A stretch of 31,650 bases of DNA, from positions 1 through 31,650 of IMG/VR virus record IMGVR_UViG_3300042561_001521; one strand, written 5' to 3'. The DNA is from a virus. This document shows, piece after piece, positions 21,974-29,423 of the stretch. How positions within the stretch are numbered: the first letter of the stretch is position 1; each line of letters opens with the position of its first letter. A model generated the notes under the pieces. The model made no database searches and had not been told where the DNA came from. It was given only the letters and a program-made list of their open reading frames with translations. Position numbers and translations under genes: made by a program.

Positions 21974-21998
21974 CATCTAATCTACTCTCTGTTATACT
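21970..21998 (+). promoter_or_regulatory. Promoter facing two - strand genes
   Basis: GTGACA (21970-21975), spacer TCTAATCTACTCTCTGT, TATACT (21993-21998), and GGGTTTAACCC at 21999-22009. It reads through 21992-22532 antisense to two genes and could supply the giant protein at 22663 with a long leader. Confidence 0.75.
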
Positions 21999-22144
21999 GG
22001 GTTTAACCCGACAAAAACTGTTGTCACATAGAAGACATTATTTGTGGATGTTATTGTTTGAACTAAAGTCTCAGGGGTGGTAACTACATACACCCCGTTA
22101 GTCTCATTAGAAAATAATATTTCTCCATTCAGTTCAATTGCCAT
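21992..22144 (-). CDS. Small structural-type ORF, probably 3'-truncated (50 aa)
   Basis: ATG 22144-22142 to TAA 21994-21992. The start overlaps the end of the preceding gene (ATGGCAATTGA contains both the ATG and the TGA), typical of coupled phage genes. The sequence MAIELNGEILFSNETNGVYV then VTTPETLVQTITSTNN is beta-rich and reads like the start of a tail or baseplate-type protein. The last codons and the stop are supplied by the antisense of the repeated promoter (21970-21998), so the original 3' part was probably lost when that element arrived. Confidence 0.5.
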   Translation of the reverse strand: MAIELNGEILFSNETNGVYVVTTPETLVQTITSTNNVFYVTTVFVGLNPV

Positions 22145-22532
22145 CGGGAATTACCTCCGTAGTCACTTCCGGGCTTACATTAGCCAATCCTTCAAAAAAT
22201 CTGTGTACAATTAGCCCATCGGGGGACTTCATTTCACAGTCATATACCCAAGCATCCCTCCCAACTATATTCCCCATTGCCGCCGGTAATAAGGTTGTGG
22301 TCTGATAAACCATAATTGGAGTTATTAATGTGTGGTTCTCATAGGTAATATCCCCTATTACGAAATCATCATTAACTATTTCAAAGTCTCCTTCTGCCAA
22401 TAGAGTTCCCTTATGTTTTCTCTTAATTTGCCAAGCGAACTCCCAGTCACTATAGTTACCCGCTAATAGTAAAGATTTACCCCTATAGCTGGCTCCTTGT
22501 CTTATTAATATGTTAACTTTTATTGGTTCCAT
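22134..22532 (-). CDS. Phage structural-type protein (132 aa)
   Basis: A 132-residue beta-rich protein: MEPIKVNILIRQGASYRGKS, DWEFAWQIKRKHKGTLLAEG, then WVYDCEMKSPDGLIVHRFFE ending ANVSPEVTTEVIPDGN. This pattern (an Ig-like strand set with the ..DxE..PDG...G.a.VsPEVT ending) recurs in phage tail and baseplate accessory proteins. It is the first of two overlapping genes on the - strand and has ATG at 22532 with a weak SD. Exact function unknown. Confidence 0.5.
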   Translation of the reverse strand: MEPIKVNILIRQGASYRGKSLLLAGNYSDWEFAWQIKRKHKGTLLAEGDFEIVNDDFVIGDITYENHTLITPIMVYQTTTLLPAAMGNIVGRDAWVYDCEMKSPDGLIVHRFFEGLANVSPEVTTEVIPDGN

Positions 22533-22662
22533 ACTGGTTTTCCCGCAATCCCTACCTTAATCTTTGGGCGCATAGGATTTTATCAATCTTAAACAGGGTG
22601 GGTATTGAGAAAAATCTATACGCCCAATGTCCTGTACAGAAGCATCATTCCCCCAATTTATA

Positions 22663-25600
22663 ATGGCCAGACGCAAAGGTAGAAAATTATACTCCCCTAA
22701 TTCCCCCCAAGACCCCAGGAAATCCCGTGGCGGTAATATTAAAGATGGTATGGGGGTTGTTAAAGGTACTAATGTTAAAGGGGAAGCTTTTTCCTTTGAC
22801 CCGTCTAAGCACAAACGAGACCCCTTGACTGGTAAATGGGCTACTAAACCTGATGTGGTTAAGCCCCAAAAAGATAAGAAAAAAGCCACTAAACCCACTT
22901 CTTCCGAGGCTAAAAAAACTAAACCATCCTCCCCCTTCGCCAAATTTAGACAAAGGGTTCGTGATGCTTTAAAACAACAATTAATTAATTACGCAAAAAA
23001 TAAATCAGATAAGTCTAAATCCACACCGTCTAAACCTGATTCTGTGTCAACTGTGCCAGTTAATGCTAAACCTATTGAGAAAAAGAATTTTACCCTGGAT
23101 GACTATACTCAAAGAGGACAAGAAATTAGCTCTAAATATGGGTTGAGTGATAATAAGTTCTTAGGCAGACTGGCGAAGTTAATAGACAAATTACTCAGTT
23201 TCCAAGAAAAACCGTCATTAACGCCTTCTGACATGGAGGAACTAAAAAAAATTAATGACGATATATTGGAGACACAAAAGAAGGCCTATGAAGACTTTGA
23301 GAAAAAAGTTGAACAACTTTTAGACGACTATAGAGAAAATGCTTCAGATTTAGACATGGATAAAGTAATTTTAAAGACTAGATTTGTAAGAAATGGTTTT
23401 CCAAGAGATTTAAATGAGGACGTTGATATGGTGAGGGAAGCCTATAAAGATTTTCACTATCTCACTAACGGCAATATTATAGGCTTTCCCAATTTGTTGG
23501 ATGTTAACAATGAAGGTAATAGCTATGCCGTTTACCCTAATAAACCCGCACAAAGTTCAATAGTCAGCATTGGGACATCTGGACAGGGGGAAGTTCCTCT
23601 GAGGCAGGCGACCTTCCATGAATTGGCGCACCTAGTTGAGCTTCATGTTCCTGGTCTCAAAGAAGCGTCTCTAGAGTTCCTGAAAAAACATAGTTACACT
23701 GGAACTCTAGAGAATTTTGATTACCTGGGTGTACCTATCTCAGGATATAAGGGGGACTTTATAGATGAATATGTGGGTAGATTTTACGTCCAAAATTCAG
23801 CCACAGAGGTTTTATCTACGGGATTTGAACGTTTAAGTAATCCAGATAGCGCATTTAAACTTTTTGTAAATTCTAATCATCACTTTAATTATATTCTTGG
23901 TGCGCTTGACCGTGTTAACTCTACTAGAAATTCTGAATCTTACCGGCTACCAAATAAATCTGTTAGGAAAATACCAAATAAATCTGCTGAGGAAATACCA
24001 AATAAATCTGCTGAGGAAATACCAAATAAATCTGCTGAGGCAAAGAATTTGACCCTAGATAACTACACTCAAAGAGGACAAGAAATTAGCTCTAAATATG
24101 GGTTGAACGATACTAAAACACTAGGAAAACTCCAAGAACTAAGTGGTATACTAAGAGAATTTAACACTAAAATAATGGGTATGTATGACGACCCTACTTT
24201 AACCGACTCCGACAGAGAAGAAGTTATACGTCAATTTGACGAGGTTTTCAAAAAACACAAAAATCTTGAAAAGAAATTTAGGGCAAAATTCGAGAAAAAT
24301 GTTCAAAATCTTCTAGAATCCTACAAAGAAGCTAGTAAAGATTTAGACTTAGAGAAACTTTTGGAAAATTCTAAATTCACATTGTATGGGCAAGAACTAG
24401 ATAAATCAGATAGGAACGTGGATTTAGTGAAAGAAAGTGTTAAAGATTTCCACTCTCTTACTAAGGGGTTTCTGGGAGAATTGGTTCCTATGATTGACGT
24501 AGACAGAAATGGTTCTAGTTACGTCCGCTACCATCCAGATAAGCCAGAAAAATTGACACATATTAGAATCGGGGCTATTGGACTCGGTGATGAAGTATTT
24601 AAACTTCAGACCTTCCATCAAATGGCTCACATTCTGGAATCCCACATACCTGGACTCCTAAAAGCATCTATGGAGTTCCTGAAAAAACATAGTTATTCGG
24701 GGCAAGAGGAAGACATCGAACACAGGGGTATGACCTACAGAGGGTATAAAGGTGATTTTATAAATAATTATGTGGGTAGAACATACAACAAAGGGGTATC
24801 AGCCACAGAGGTTATATCTACAGGTTTTGAAAGACTTCGTAACCCTACAGACGCATTTACTCTCTACACAGAATCAAACCATCACTTTAATTTTATTCTT
24901 GGGGTTCTAGATAGTATTAACCAGACTGAGCCGCCTAAAACAAAATTAATGAGTAGCTTAACTCAAAAAAACTTAGACCCTAAACCAGAACCCGCAGAGC
25001 CAAAACCAACTACTCCTAAACAGGTTTCCAAAGAGTACACTGATACTATTAATTCTGCAAAATCTAAAATCTCCCAGTATAAACTGGATAGACTTGTCAA
25101 AGTTTTTGAAACTCAAGATGCCCAAATCAATGCGGAGCTAAAATCTTTAGACCCTAAAAACCCTGAAGACGTTGAAAAAGCCCAAAAACTTTTTGCTAGA
25201 AAACGTAAACTGAAGCAGTCTCTTGATACTTACCTTGAGAAACAGATGAACTTATTGTATCAAGAACTGCTTGATAATAATAATTCTGTAAACTCTGACC
25301 TCCTAGTGGGACAAACTAATTTTCAAATAGGTGAATACACTAAAAATCTTAAACCAGCCAATACTGAAGACCCTATCTATAAAACTCACACTCCTGTAAT
25401 TAGTAAGGCTTTGGCTGAATTTCATAAACTTACAGGGGGGATTCTGAACAACTTAGTCCCCCGTATAGGACTCAGCGAAAAAAAAAGAAGTTGGGCTGGA
25501 TTCGATGCAAAAGAACCCCAAAAAAATAATTATCTTTCTATATCTGTAACCCGTTCCAATGATGTTAAACCCTCAGTTTTTCATGAAGCGGCACACCTGT

Positions 25601-25926
25601 TGGAAGGGTCTGACCCTAAATTTGCCAACTTAGCTAAGGAATTTTTAGCTAAAAATAGAACTTCAGATGAACTTAAGCAAATAAAGGGTTATCCTGCTGG
25701 CGAAGTGGCTTACCCTGGAAACTGGGTTCACCCCTATGTGGGTAAAAATTATGAAAATGCCCCCTCCACAGAAGTAATTTCAATGGGTATAGAACGATTT
25801 GCTAGTCCTAGAGATATGGCGGAATTTTATTTTAAAGATAAGGAACATTTTGCTCTAACTTTGGGGATTATAGAATCCCTTAAAGTCCCTGAACATCTAA
25901 AACCAAAACCTGCTACAATATATTAG
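22663..25926 (+). CDS. Giant protein with three metallopeptidase-like modules
   Basis: From ATG 22663 a 1087-residue protein (an ATG at 22627 would add 12). The N-terminus is basic with a motif common in phage head/tail or injected proteins (FDPSKHKRDPLTGKWATK). Three related modules of about 330 residues follow, the first two each opening with TLD.YTQRGQEISSKYGL. Each has a zinc-peptidase motif and a Glu 63-64 residues later in TEV.S.G.ER: module 1 HELAH (319-323)/Glu382; module 2 HQMAH (652-656)/Glu716; module 3 HEAAH (974-978)/Glu1037. In module 2 the catalytic Glu of HExxH is Gln, so it should not cut. A linker of four 8-residue repeats (IPNKSAEE) lies at 429-460. It probably acts in the virion or after injection, but the substrate is unknown. 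Confidence 0.7.
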   Translation: MARRKGRKLYSPNSPQDPRKSRGGNIKDGMGVVKGTNVKGEAFSFDPSKHKRDPLTGKWATKPDVVKPQKDKKKATKPTSSEAKKTKPSSPFAKFRQRVRDALKQQLINYAKNKSDKSKSTPSKPDSVSTVPVNAKPIEKKNFTLDDYTQRGQEISSKYGLSDNKFLGRLAKLIDKLLSFQEKPSLTPSDMEELKKINDDILETQKKAYEDFEKKVEQLLDDYRENASDLDMDKVILKTRFVRNGFPRDLNEDVDMVREAYKDFHYLTNGNIIGFPNLLDVNNEGNSYAVYPNKPAQSSIVSIGTSGQGEVPLRQATFHELAHLVELHVPGLKEASLEFLKKHSYTGTLENFDYLGVPISGYKGDFIDEYVGRFYVQNSATEVLSTGFERLSNPDSAFKLFVNSNHHFNYILGALDRVNSTRNSESYRLPNKSVRKIPNKSAEEIPNKSAEEIPNKSAEAKNLTLDNYTQRGQEISSKYGLNDTKTLGKLQELSGILREFNTKIMGMYDDPTLTDSDREEVIRQFDEVFKKHKNLEKKFRAKFEKNVQNLLESYKEASKDLDLEKLLENSKFTLYGQELDKSDRNVDLVKESVKDFHSLTKGFLGELVPMIDVDRNGSSYVRYHPDKPEKLTHIRIGAIGLGDEVFKLQTFHQMAHILESHIPGLLKASMEFLKKHSYSGQEEDIEHRGMTYRGYKGDFINNYVGRTYNKGVSATEVISTGFERLRNPTDAFTLYTESNHHFNFILGVLDSINQTEPPKTKLMSSLTQKNLDPKPEPAEPKPTTPKQVSKEYTDTINSAKSKISQYKLDRLVKVFETQDAQINAELKSLDPKNPEDVEKAQKLFARKRKLKQSLDTYLEKQMNLLYQELLDNNNSVNSDLLVGQTNFQIGEYTKNLKPANTEDPIYKTHTPVISKALAEFHKLTGGILNNLVPRIGLSEKKRSWAGFDAKEPQKNNYLSISVTRSNDVKPSVFHEAAHLLEGSDPKFANLAKEFLAKNRTSDELKQIKGYPAGEVAYPGNWVHPYVGKNYENAPSTEVISMGIERFASPRDMAEFYFKDKEHFALTLGIIESLKVPEHLKPKPATIY
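23947..24042 (+). repeat. Four 24-bp tandem repeats in the giant protein gene
   Basis: Units start at 23947, 23971, 23995 and 24019. Units 2 and 3 are identical; units 1 and 4 differ slightly. Each encodes the 8-residue PNKSAEE-type linker. Not a CRISPR: no spacers. Confidence 0.95.
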
Positions 25927-25967
25927 TAGTCTCGAACGACCAAATTTTAATTCGGAGGATTAATTTC

Positions 25968-26294
25968 TTGAAAGCTACCCTATCCCATTTTTTAGGTACA
26001 GTGAGTATTTCTACCAACGTGGACACACACCCTGACAAACCAGTTGTTGCTGAATATAAGGTGGATTCCACTGTCCCAGAGGCTATCCCTGTCCTAAAAT
26101 CCATCTTTGTTCGTGAACTAGACCGGGCTACTGGTCTTTATGGTCATATCGGCGTGTTTTACGACAAAGAGAATGATACCTTTGACTCCACTAATATGGA
26201 TTTATACGTCGCTTTACAAGGTCTTGACGGCTTTTCCGTAGATGAACTCACTGAAATTAAAGCCAGCAAAATGCCTGAAGGAGTTTTGACTTAG
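25968..26294 (+). CDS. Small protein of unknown function (108 aa), TTG start
   Basis: A 108-residue protein. The start is TTG 25968, fixed by a strong SD (CGGAGG, 9 nt before it) and the lack of an ATG nearby. The sequence has alternating strands and helices (ATLSHFLGTVSISTNVDTHP, VLKSIFVRELDRATGLYGHI, DLYVALQGLDGFSVDELTEI). It sits 41 nt after the giant protein gene and is likely co-transcribed with it, so it may assist that protein. No recognised family. Confidence 0.5.
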   Translation: MKATLSHFLGTVSISTNVDTHPDKPVVAEYKVDSTVPEAIPVLKSIFVRELDRATGLYGHIGVFYDKENDTFDSTNMDLYVALQGLDGFSVDELTEIKASKMPEGVLT

Positions 26295-26297
26295 GAC

Positions 26298-26326
26298 TTG
26301 ACAAATCTTTTAAGGTTTGTTATATT
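26298..26326 (+). promoter_or_regulatory. Promoter of a short untranslated transcript
   Basis: TTGACA (26298-26303), 17 nt, TATATT (26321-26326). Downstream there is no ORF but a small hairpin (AAGG/CCTT), then T9 at 26388-26396. A transcript of about 60 nt would be made if the T-run ends it. Confidence 0.7.
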
Positions 26327-26499
26327 AGAGAAAAGGTTTCCTTGTTAGTTATTTTTTCTAGGTCGTCTACACTGTTCCGTGGGCGAATTTTTTTTTGTCC
26401 TAACTCATGTTGGTAGGGGGGGAGGTAGGTACATGGGTTTTTATAACGGCTACCCCTAACTTCACCACTTGTCCCCGCACTTCGCTTAGTTACCAGTAG

Positions 26500-26697
26500 T
26501 ACACTTGTTCAAAAAAAGATTCTCCCAGACAGTTGACATTTCTGGGAGAATATCATAGGATAGAATCAAGCAAACAAACACGGAAAACAGGATGACGGGT
26601 AACGCTAAACAACCAATCGAAACAACACAAATTCCTGTATCCGACGCTATAATTAGTTATCAGTTATCAACTATTTGGGACTAACAAAAAAAAAAAA
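26500..26697 (+). repeat. Upstream region of the DGR target genes, copy 1
   Basis: This block and 27704-27897 are near copies with a few indels, showing that the target gene and its promoter were duplicated together. Copy 1 has promoter TTGACA (26533-26538)/TAGGAT (26556-26561) inside an 11-bp inverted repeat ATTCTCCCAGA (26519-26529) / TCTGGGAGAAT (26541-26551), then TCAGTTA-type heptamers, then an A12 run ending at the ATG. The rest of 26397-26500 holds only a G-rich tract and no gene. Confidence 0.85.
26519..26561 (+). promoter_or_regulatory. Promoter with an operator-like inverted repeat, copy 1
   Basis: TTGACA at 26533-26538 and TAGGAT at 26556-26561, spacer 17. The -35 box is in the centre of the perfect 11-bp inverted repeat at 26519-26551. 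The second gene copy keeps the promoter but has a damaged left arm. Confidence 0.7.
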
Positions 26698-27656
26698 TGA
26701 ACCAATTTACCGAAAAACTACCCAATCAAGTCACACTAGAGATGGTAAGCTTACCAGCAGGTGAGTTTCTCATGGGTTCTGCTGAAAGCGAGGATGAAAA
26801 GCCTCCACACCAAGTTAAAGTCAACAGTTTTGCTATTGGGAAATATCCCATTACTCAAGCACAATATCAAGCGGTAATGGGAACCAATCCCTCTTATTTT
26901 TATAATAATCCCCAAAATCCGGTAGAAAGGATTAGTTGGAATGACGCTCAAGCCTTTTGTCAGAAATTGAGTCAAATAACCGGCAAAACCTATCGCCTAC
27001 CCACAGAAGCGGAATGGGAATATGCTTGTCGTGCGGATACAACTACTCGCTATTATTTTGGTGATGTTGCCAATCAGTTAGGAAATTACGCTTGGTATGA
27101 AGGAAATTCTCAAAATACAACTCATCCTGTGGGTCAGAAAAAGCCCAATGCTTGGGGACTATATGACATGAGTGGTAATGTTTGGGAGTGGTGCGAGGAC
27201 TATTGGCACGATAGCTACGAAAATGCACCAAAGAATGGCAGTGCCTGGGTAACAAATGATAATGATTATCAGTTACTGCGGGGCGGTTCTTGGAGCGACC
27301 TTTTGGGTGACTGCCGTTCCGCTTACCGTTACTACGACAGCCGCCACAACTACGACGACACCGACGGTTTTCGGGTAGTCTGCGACAATCAAATGTTCTT
27401 TTACAACGCCTTTAATTTCCCCCTTCTTACCTCTAGTGTAAAAGAATTTGCTGTAAAGCTCGAAAAAATGCTAGTAAAGTTAGGACATCGTTTAGCAATA
27501 AGCGAAGATGGTCTCTACTGTAAAATATATTTCCACCAACCCTATTCCGGTGTTTATCCAGGTGTTTTTGATACTCAAAAAGTGTATCAAATGCTAAATA
27601 ATTTTACCGAACATAAAGATTATTTATGGGCTTTTCTCCAAGATTGCAAAGCTTAA
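26697..27656 (+). CDS. DGR-type target: FGE/SUMF1-like C-type-lectin protein, with a C-terminal extension
   Basis: A 319-residue protein. Residues 1-230 are the FGE-sulfatase/SUMF1 fold used by many diversity-generating retroelement target proteins (VSLPAGEFLMGS, YPITQAQYQAVMG, YRLPTEAEWEYACRA, MSGNVWEWCED). At 195-231 the variable region follows LRGGSW and ends DGFRVVCDN. Its variable codons are almost all NNC, as expected for adenine mutagenesis of AAC template codons. Such proteins bind ligands through the variable surface. Unlike its copy at 27897, it has about 88 more residues (MFFYNAFNFPLLTSSVKEFA and on) of unknown type. The ATG follows an A12 run without an SD. Confidence 0.85.
   Translation: MNQFTEKLPNQVTLEMVSLPAGEFLMGSAESEDEKPPHQVKVNSFAIGKYPITQAQYQAVMGTNPSYFYNNPQNPVERISWNDAQAFCQKLSQITGKTYRLPTEAEWEYACRADTTTRYYFGDVANQLGNYAWYEGNSQNTTHPVGQKKPNAWGLYDMSGNVWEWCEDYWHDSYENAPKNGSAWVTNDNDYQLLRGGSWSDLLGDCRSAYRYYDSRHNYDDTDGFRVVCDNQMFFYNAFNFPLLTSSVKEFAVKLEKMLVKLGHRLAISEDGLYCKIYFHQPYSGVYPGVFDTQKVYQMLNNFTEHKDYLWAFLQDCKA
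27276..27389 (+). other. DGR variable region (VR1)
   Basis: Begins at CTGCGGGGCGGTTCTTGG and ends near GGTTTTCGGGTAGTC. In between most codons are NNC (AGC, GAC, TAC, CAC, AAC, ACC), unlike the AT-ending codons of the rest of the gene. The constant flanks are shared with VR2. No template repeat or reverse transcriptase is in the window. Confidence 0.8.
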
Positions 27657-27689
27657 TTCATTAATTATTGGTTGCTAGTCTGCGACAAT
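27376..27689 (+). repeat. 14-bp direct repeats flanking the C-terminal extension
   Basis: TAGTCTGCGACAAT occurs at 27376-27389 (end of VR1) and at 27676-27689, exactly 300 bp apart. The second copy reads on to TAA, resembling the original end of the gene. Confidence 0.75.
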
Positions 27690-27703
27690 TAATCAGTTAT
27701 CAG

Positions 27704-27897
27704 TAGTACACTTGTTCAAAAAAAGATTCTCTCATACACTTGACATTTCTGGGAGAATCGCATAAGATAGCATCAGGCAAACAAACACGGAAAACAAGAT
27801 TACGGGTAACGATAAACAACCAGTCGAACGCTATAATCAGTTATCAGTTATCAGTTATCAGTTATCAACTATTTGGGACTAACAAAAAAAAAAAAAA
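27704..27897 (+). repeat. Upstream region of the DGR target genes, copy 2
   Basis: Near copy of 26500-26697. Promoter TTGACA (27740-27745)/TAAGAT (27763-27768), right arm of the inverted repeat kept and left arm altered, four TCAGTTA heptamers (27837-27864), and an A14 run at 27884-27897 ending at the ATG. Confidence 0.85.
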
Positions 27898-28523
27898 TGA
27901 ACCAATTTACCGAAAAACTACCCAACGGAGTAACATTAGAAATGGTAAGCTTACCAGCAGGTCAATTTCTCATGGGTTCTTCTGAAAGTGATTCTAAAAA
28001 GCCTAAACACCAAGTTAAAGTAAACAGTTTTGCCATTGGCAAATATCCCATTACTCAGGCACAGTATCAAGCAGTAATGGGAACCAATCCCTCTTACTTT
28101 GAAAATAGTCCCCAAAATCCAGTAGAACAAGTTAGTTGGGACGATGCTCAAGCCTTTTGCCTAAAATTAAGTGAAATCACAGGCAAAACCTATCGTCTTC
28201 CCACAGAAGCTGAATGGGAATATGCCTGTCGAGCAGGTACAACTACTCACTATTATTTTGGTGATGATGCTAATCAGTTAGGGGAGTACGCTTGGTATGA
28301 CGAAAATTCTAATAACAAAACTCATCCTGTAGGACAGAAAAAGCCCAATGGTTGGGGGCTTTATGACATGAGTGGTAATGTTTGGGAGTGGTGTGAGGAT
28401 ATTTGTCTGCGGGGCGGTTCTTGGCACATCTTCCCTTATTACTGTCGTTCTGCTAACCGCCTCCAGAACAACCCCGTCATCCACTACGACGACTTTGGTT
28501 TTCGGGTTGCGTGCGACGATTAG
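27897..28523 (+). CDS. DGR-type target: FGE/SUMF1-like protein, second copy
   Basis: A 208-residue protein from ATG 27897 (a TTG at 27873 is only an upstream extension). It is closely similar to the gene at 26697 over the constant part (MNQFTEKLPNGVTLEMVSLP, MSGNVWEWCED), but shorter before the variable region, since a 20-residue segment is missing there (WCEDICLRGGSW). The variable region ends the protein (GFRVACDD), the usual DGR layout. The two copies differ strongly only in the variable region, which supports active diversification. The ATG has no SD, only A14. Confidence 0.85.
   Translation: MNQFTEKLPNGVTLEMVSLPAGQFLMGSSESDSKKPKHQVKVNSFAIGKYPITQAQYQAVMGTNPSYFENSPQNPVEQVSWDDAQAFCLKLSEITGKTYRLPTEAEWEYACRAGTTTHYYFGDDANQLGEYAWYDENSNNKTHPVGQKKPNGWGLYDMSGNVWEWCEDICLRGGSWHIFPYYCRSANRLQNNPVIHYDDFGFRVACDD
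28407..28516 (+). other. DGR variable region (VR2)
   Basis: Same constant flanks as VR1 (CTGCGGGGCGGTTCTTGG, GGTTTTCGGGT). The interior codons are again mainly NNC (CAC, ATC, TTC, CTC, AAC, GTC, TAC, GAC) but differ from VR1 at most variable sites. Confidence 0.8.
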
Positions 28524-28544
28524 TTAGTTATCAGTTATCAGTTA
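28524..28544 (+). repeat. TCAGTTA-type heptanucleotide repeats
   Basis: Three units (TTAGTTA, TCAGTTA, TCAGTTA). Four more lie at 27837-27864 and two at 26653-26666. Tandem heptamers of this type are common in cyanobacterial genomes. Confidence 0.8.
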
Positions 28545-28573
28545 TCAGCAATTAGAGTTTTAGTGTGATTGTC

Positions 28574-29026
28574 ATGGATAACCGTCTAACGCAAGTGTTT
28601 GATTTTAACTCCATTCAGCCCATTGAAGGAATCCCTTTTCAGTCTCTTTCTCTTTATGGAGTAGATTTATACTTTCAGCCAGTATCTGGTTTAAAAGGTA
28701 TCTCTGTATCTGGTTTGGCTAAATTGCTGGAATACGAGAAGGGCAGTCTGTATCAGGAGTTAAGTGAAATCCCCCCTGGATGCCATTTACCTGACAACGA
28801 GTTTTGGTCGTTTGAAAATTGCGTGAAAGAAGTAAAATCCTTATCAAATGGGGGTTTACAAAAGATTTTCCTAATCCCAGAGCATGGACTATTTTTCACT
28901 CTGGAAGCTATAAAGCTCTGGACTTACTCTCGTCGAATCAGAACCAATGCTTTGATTCTACAAGCTAAATTTGCTAAAGCAGGTTGCAAACTTACTACCA
29001 TGCTTCATTCGATAAGGCTGGGGTAA
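28574..29026 (+). CDS. Regulator-like protein related to the 279-aa gene
   Basis: From ATG 28574 (GTG 28565 possible) a 150-residue protein. Residues about 25-95 (GVDLYFQPVSGLKGISVSGL, LLEYEKGSLYQELSEI) align with the N-terminal part of the protein at 9191 (FFVSADGKTCGMSQSALARL, VQRGSMFSEGR). The remainder is helical (LTTMLHSIRLG end). It lies right after the DGR targets and could regulate them or be an unrelated leftover. A terminator follows at 29125-29145 about 100 nt later. Confidence 0.45.
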   Translation: MDNRLTQVFDFNSIQPIEGIPFQSLSLYGVDLYFQPVSGLKGISVSGLAKLLEYEKGSLYQELSEIPPGCHLPDNEFWSFENCVKEVKSLSNGGLQKIFLIPEHGLFFTLEAIKLWTYSRRIRTNALILQAKFAKAGCKLTTMLHSIRLG

Positions 29027-29124
29027 CAAGTGGGGGGGGTTCAAGGCTTTTTTCAAAATACCTAGACTACTACCAATACTTTTTAGCCCCAGCAATGGAC
29101 ATAACCAATAACTAATTTGACCAG

Positions 29125-29145
29125 CCCCTTCCAAAGGGGTTTTTT
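29125..29145 (+). terminator. Intrinsic terminator
   Basis: CCCCTT (29125-29130), loop CCA, AAGGGG (29134-29139), then six T. Confidence 0.85.
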
Positions 29146-29388
29146 ATTGTCCGTTATTTGACGGGGTTGGGACACAACTGGGGGGGGGTTCTGAGATTTT
29201 TCAAGAATGGGATAACCCCCCTAGTTGTCCCCTAAACCTCTTTTTAACCTTAGTCTGACTAGGGTTTCCCACGTCTTATCCTGCCAACTAGGGGGGTGGG
29301 GGGGTTCATTCTTTTTTTCACGGGACACCCCCTAATTTCACCCCGTAGCCAATTTAAACTTATTTGACCAAACTCATCTGTTAGCCCC

Positions 29389-29417
29389 TTGACATCTTTT
29401 TTCAATTTTGCTAGAAT
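29389..29417 (+). promoter_or_regulatory. Promoter of a structured RNA candidate
   Basis: TTGACA (29389-29394), 17 nt, TAGAAT (29412-29417). Confidence 0.75.
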
Positions 29418-29423
29418 CAAATA

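Noticed and set aside
22557-22953. Two - strand ORFs of 88-128 codons
   Set aside because: They lie antisense to the N-terminus of the giant protein, with no SD and compositions that reflect the antisense of Lys/Pro-rich codons.
23947-24042. CRISPR-like repeat array
   Set aside because: The 24-bp units are contiguous, in frame and encode a protein linker; there are no spacers.
26592-26684. 30-codon leader ORF before DGR target copy 1
   Set aside because: In copy 2 its ATG is changed to ATT and the frame is broken, so it is not maintained.
26295-29026. DGR reverse transcriptase or template repeat in the window
   Set aside because: No ORF shows RT motifs and no second non-coding copy of the VR flanks (GGCGGTTCTTGG) was seen besides the two VRs.
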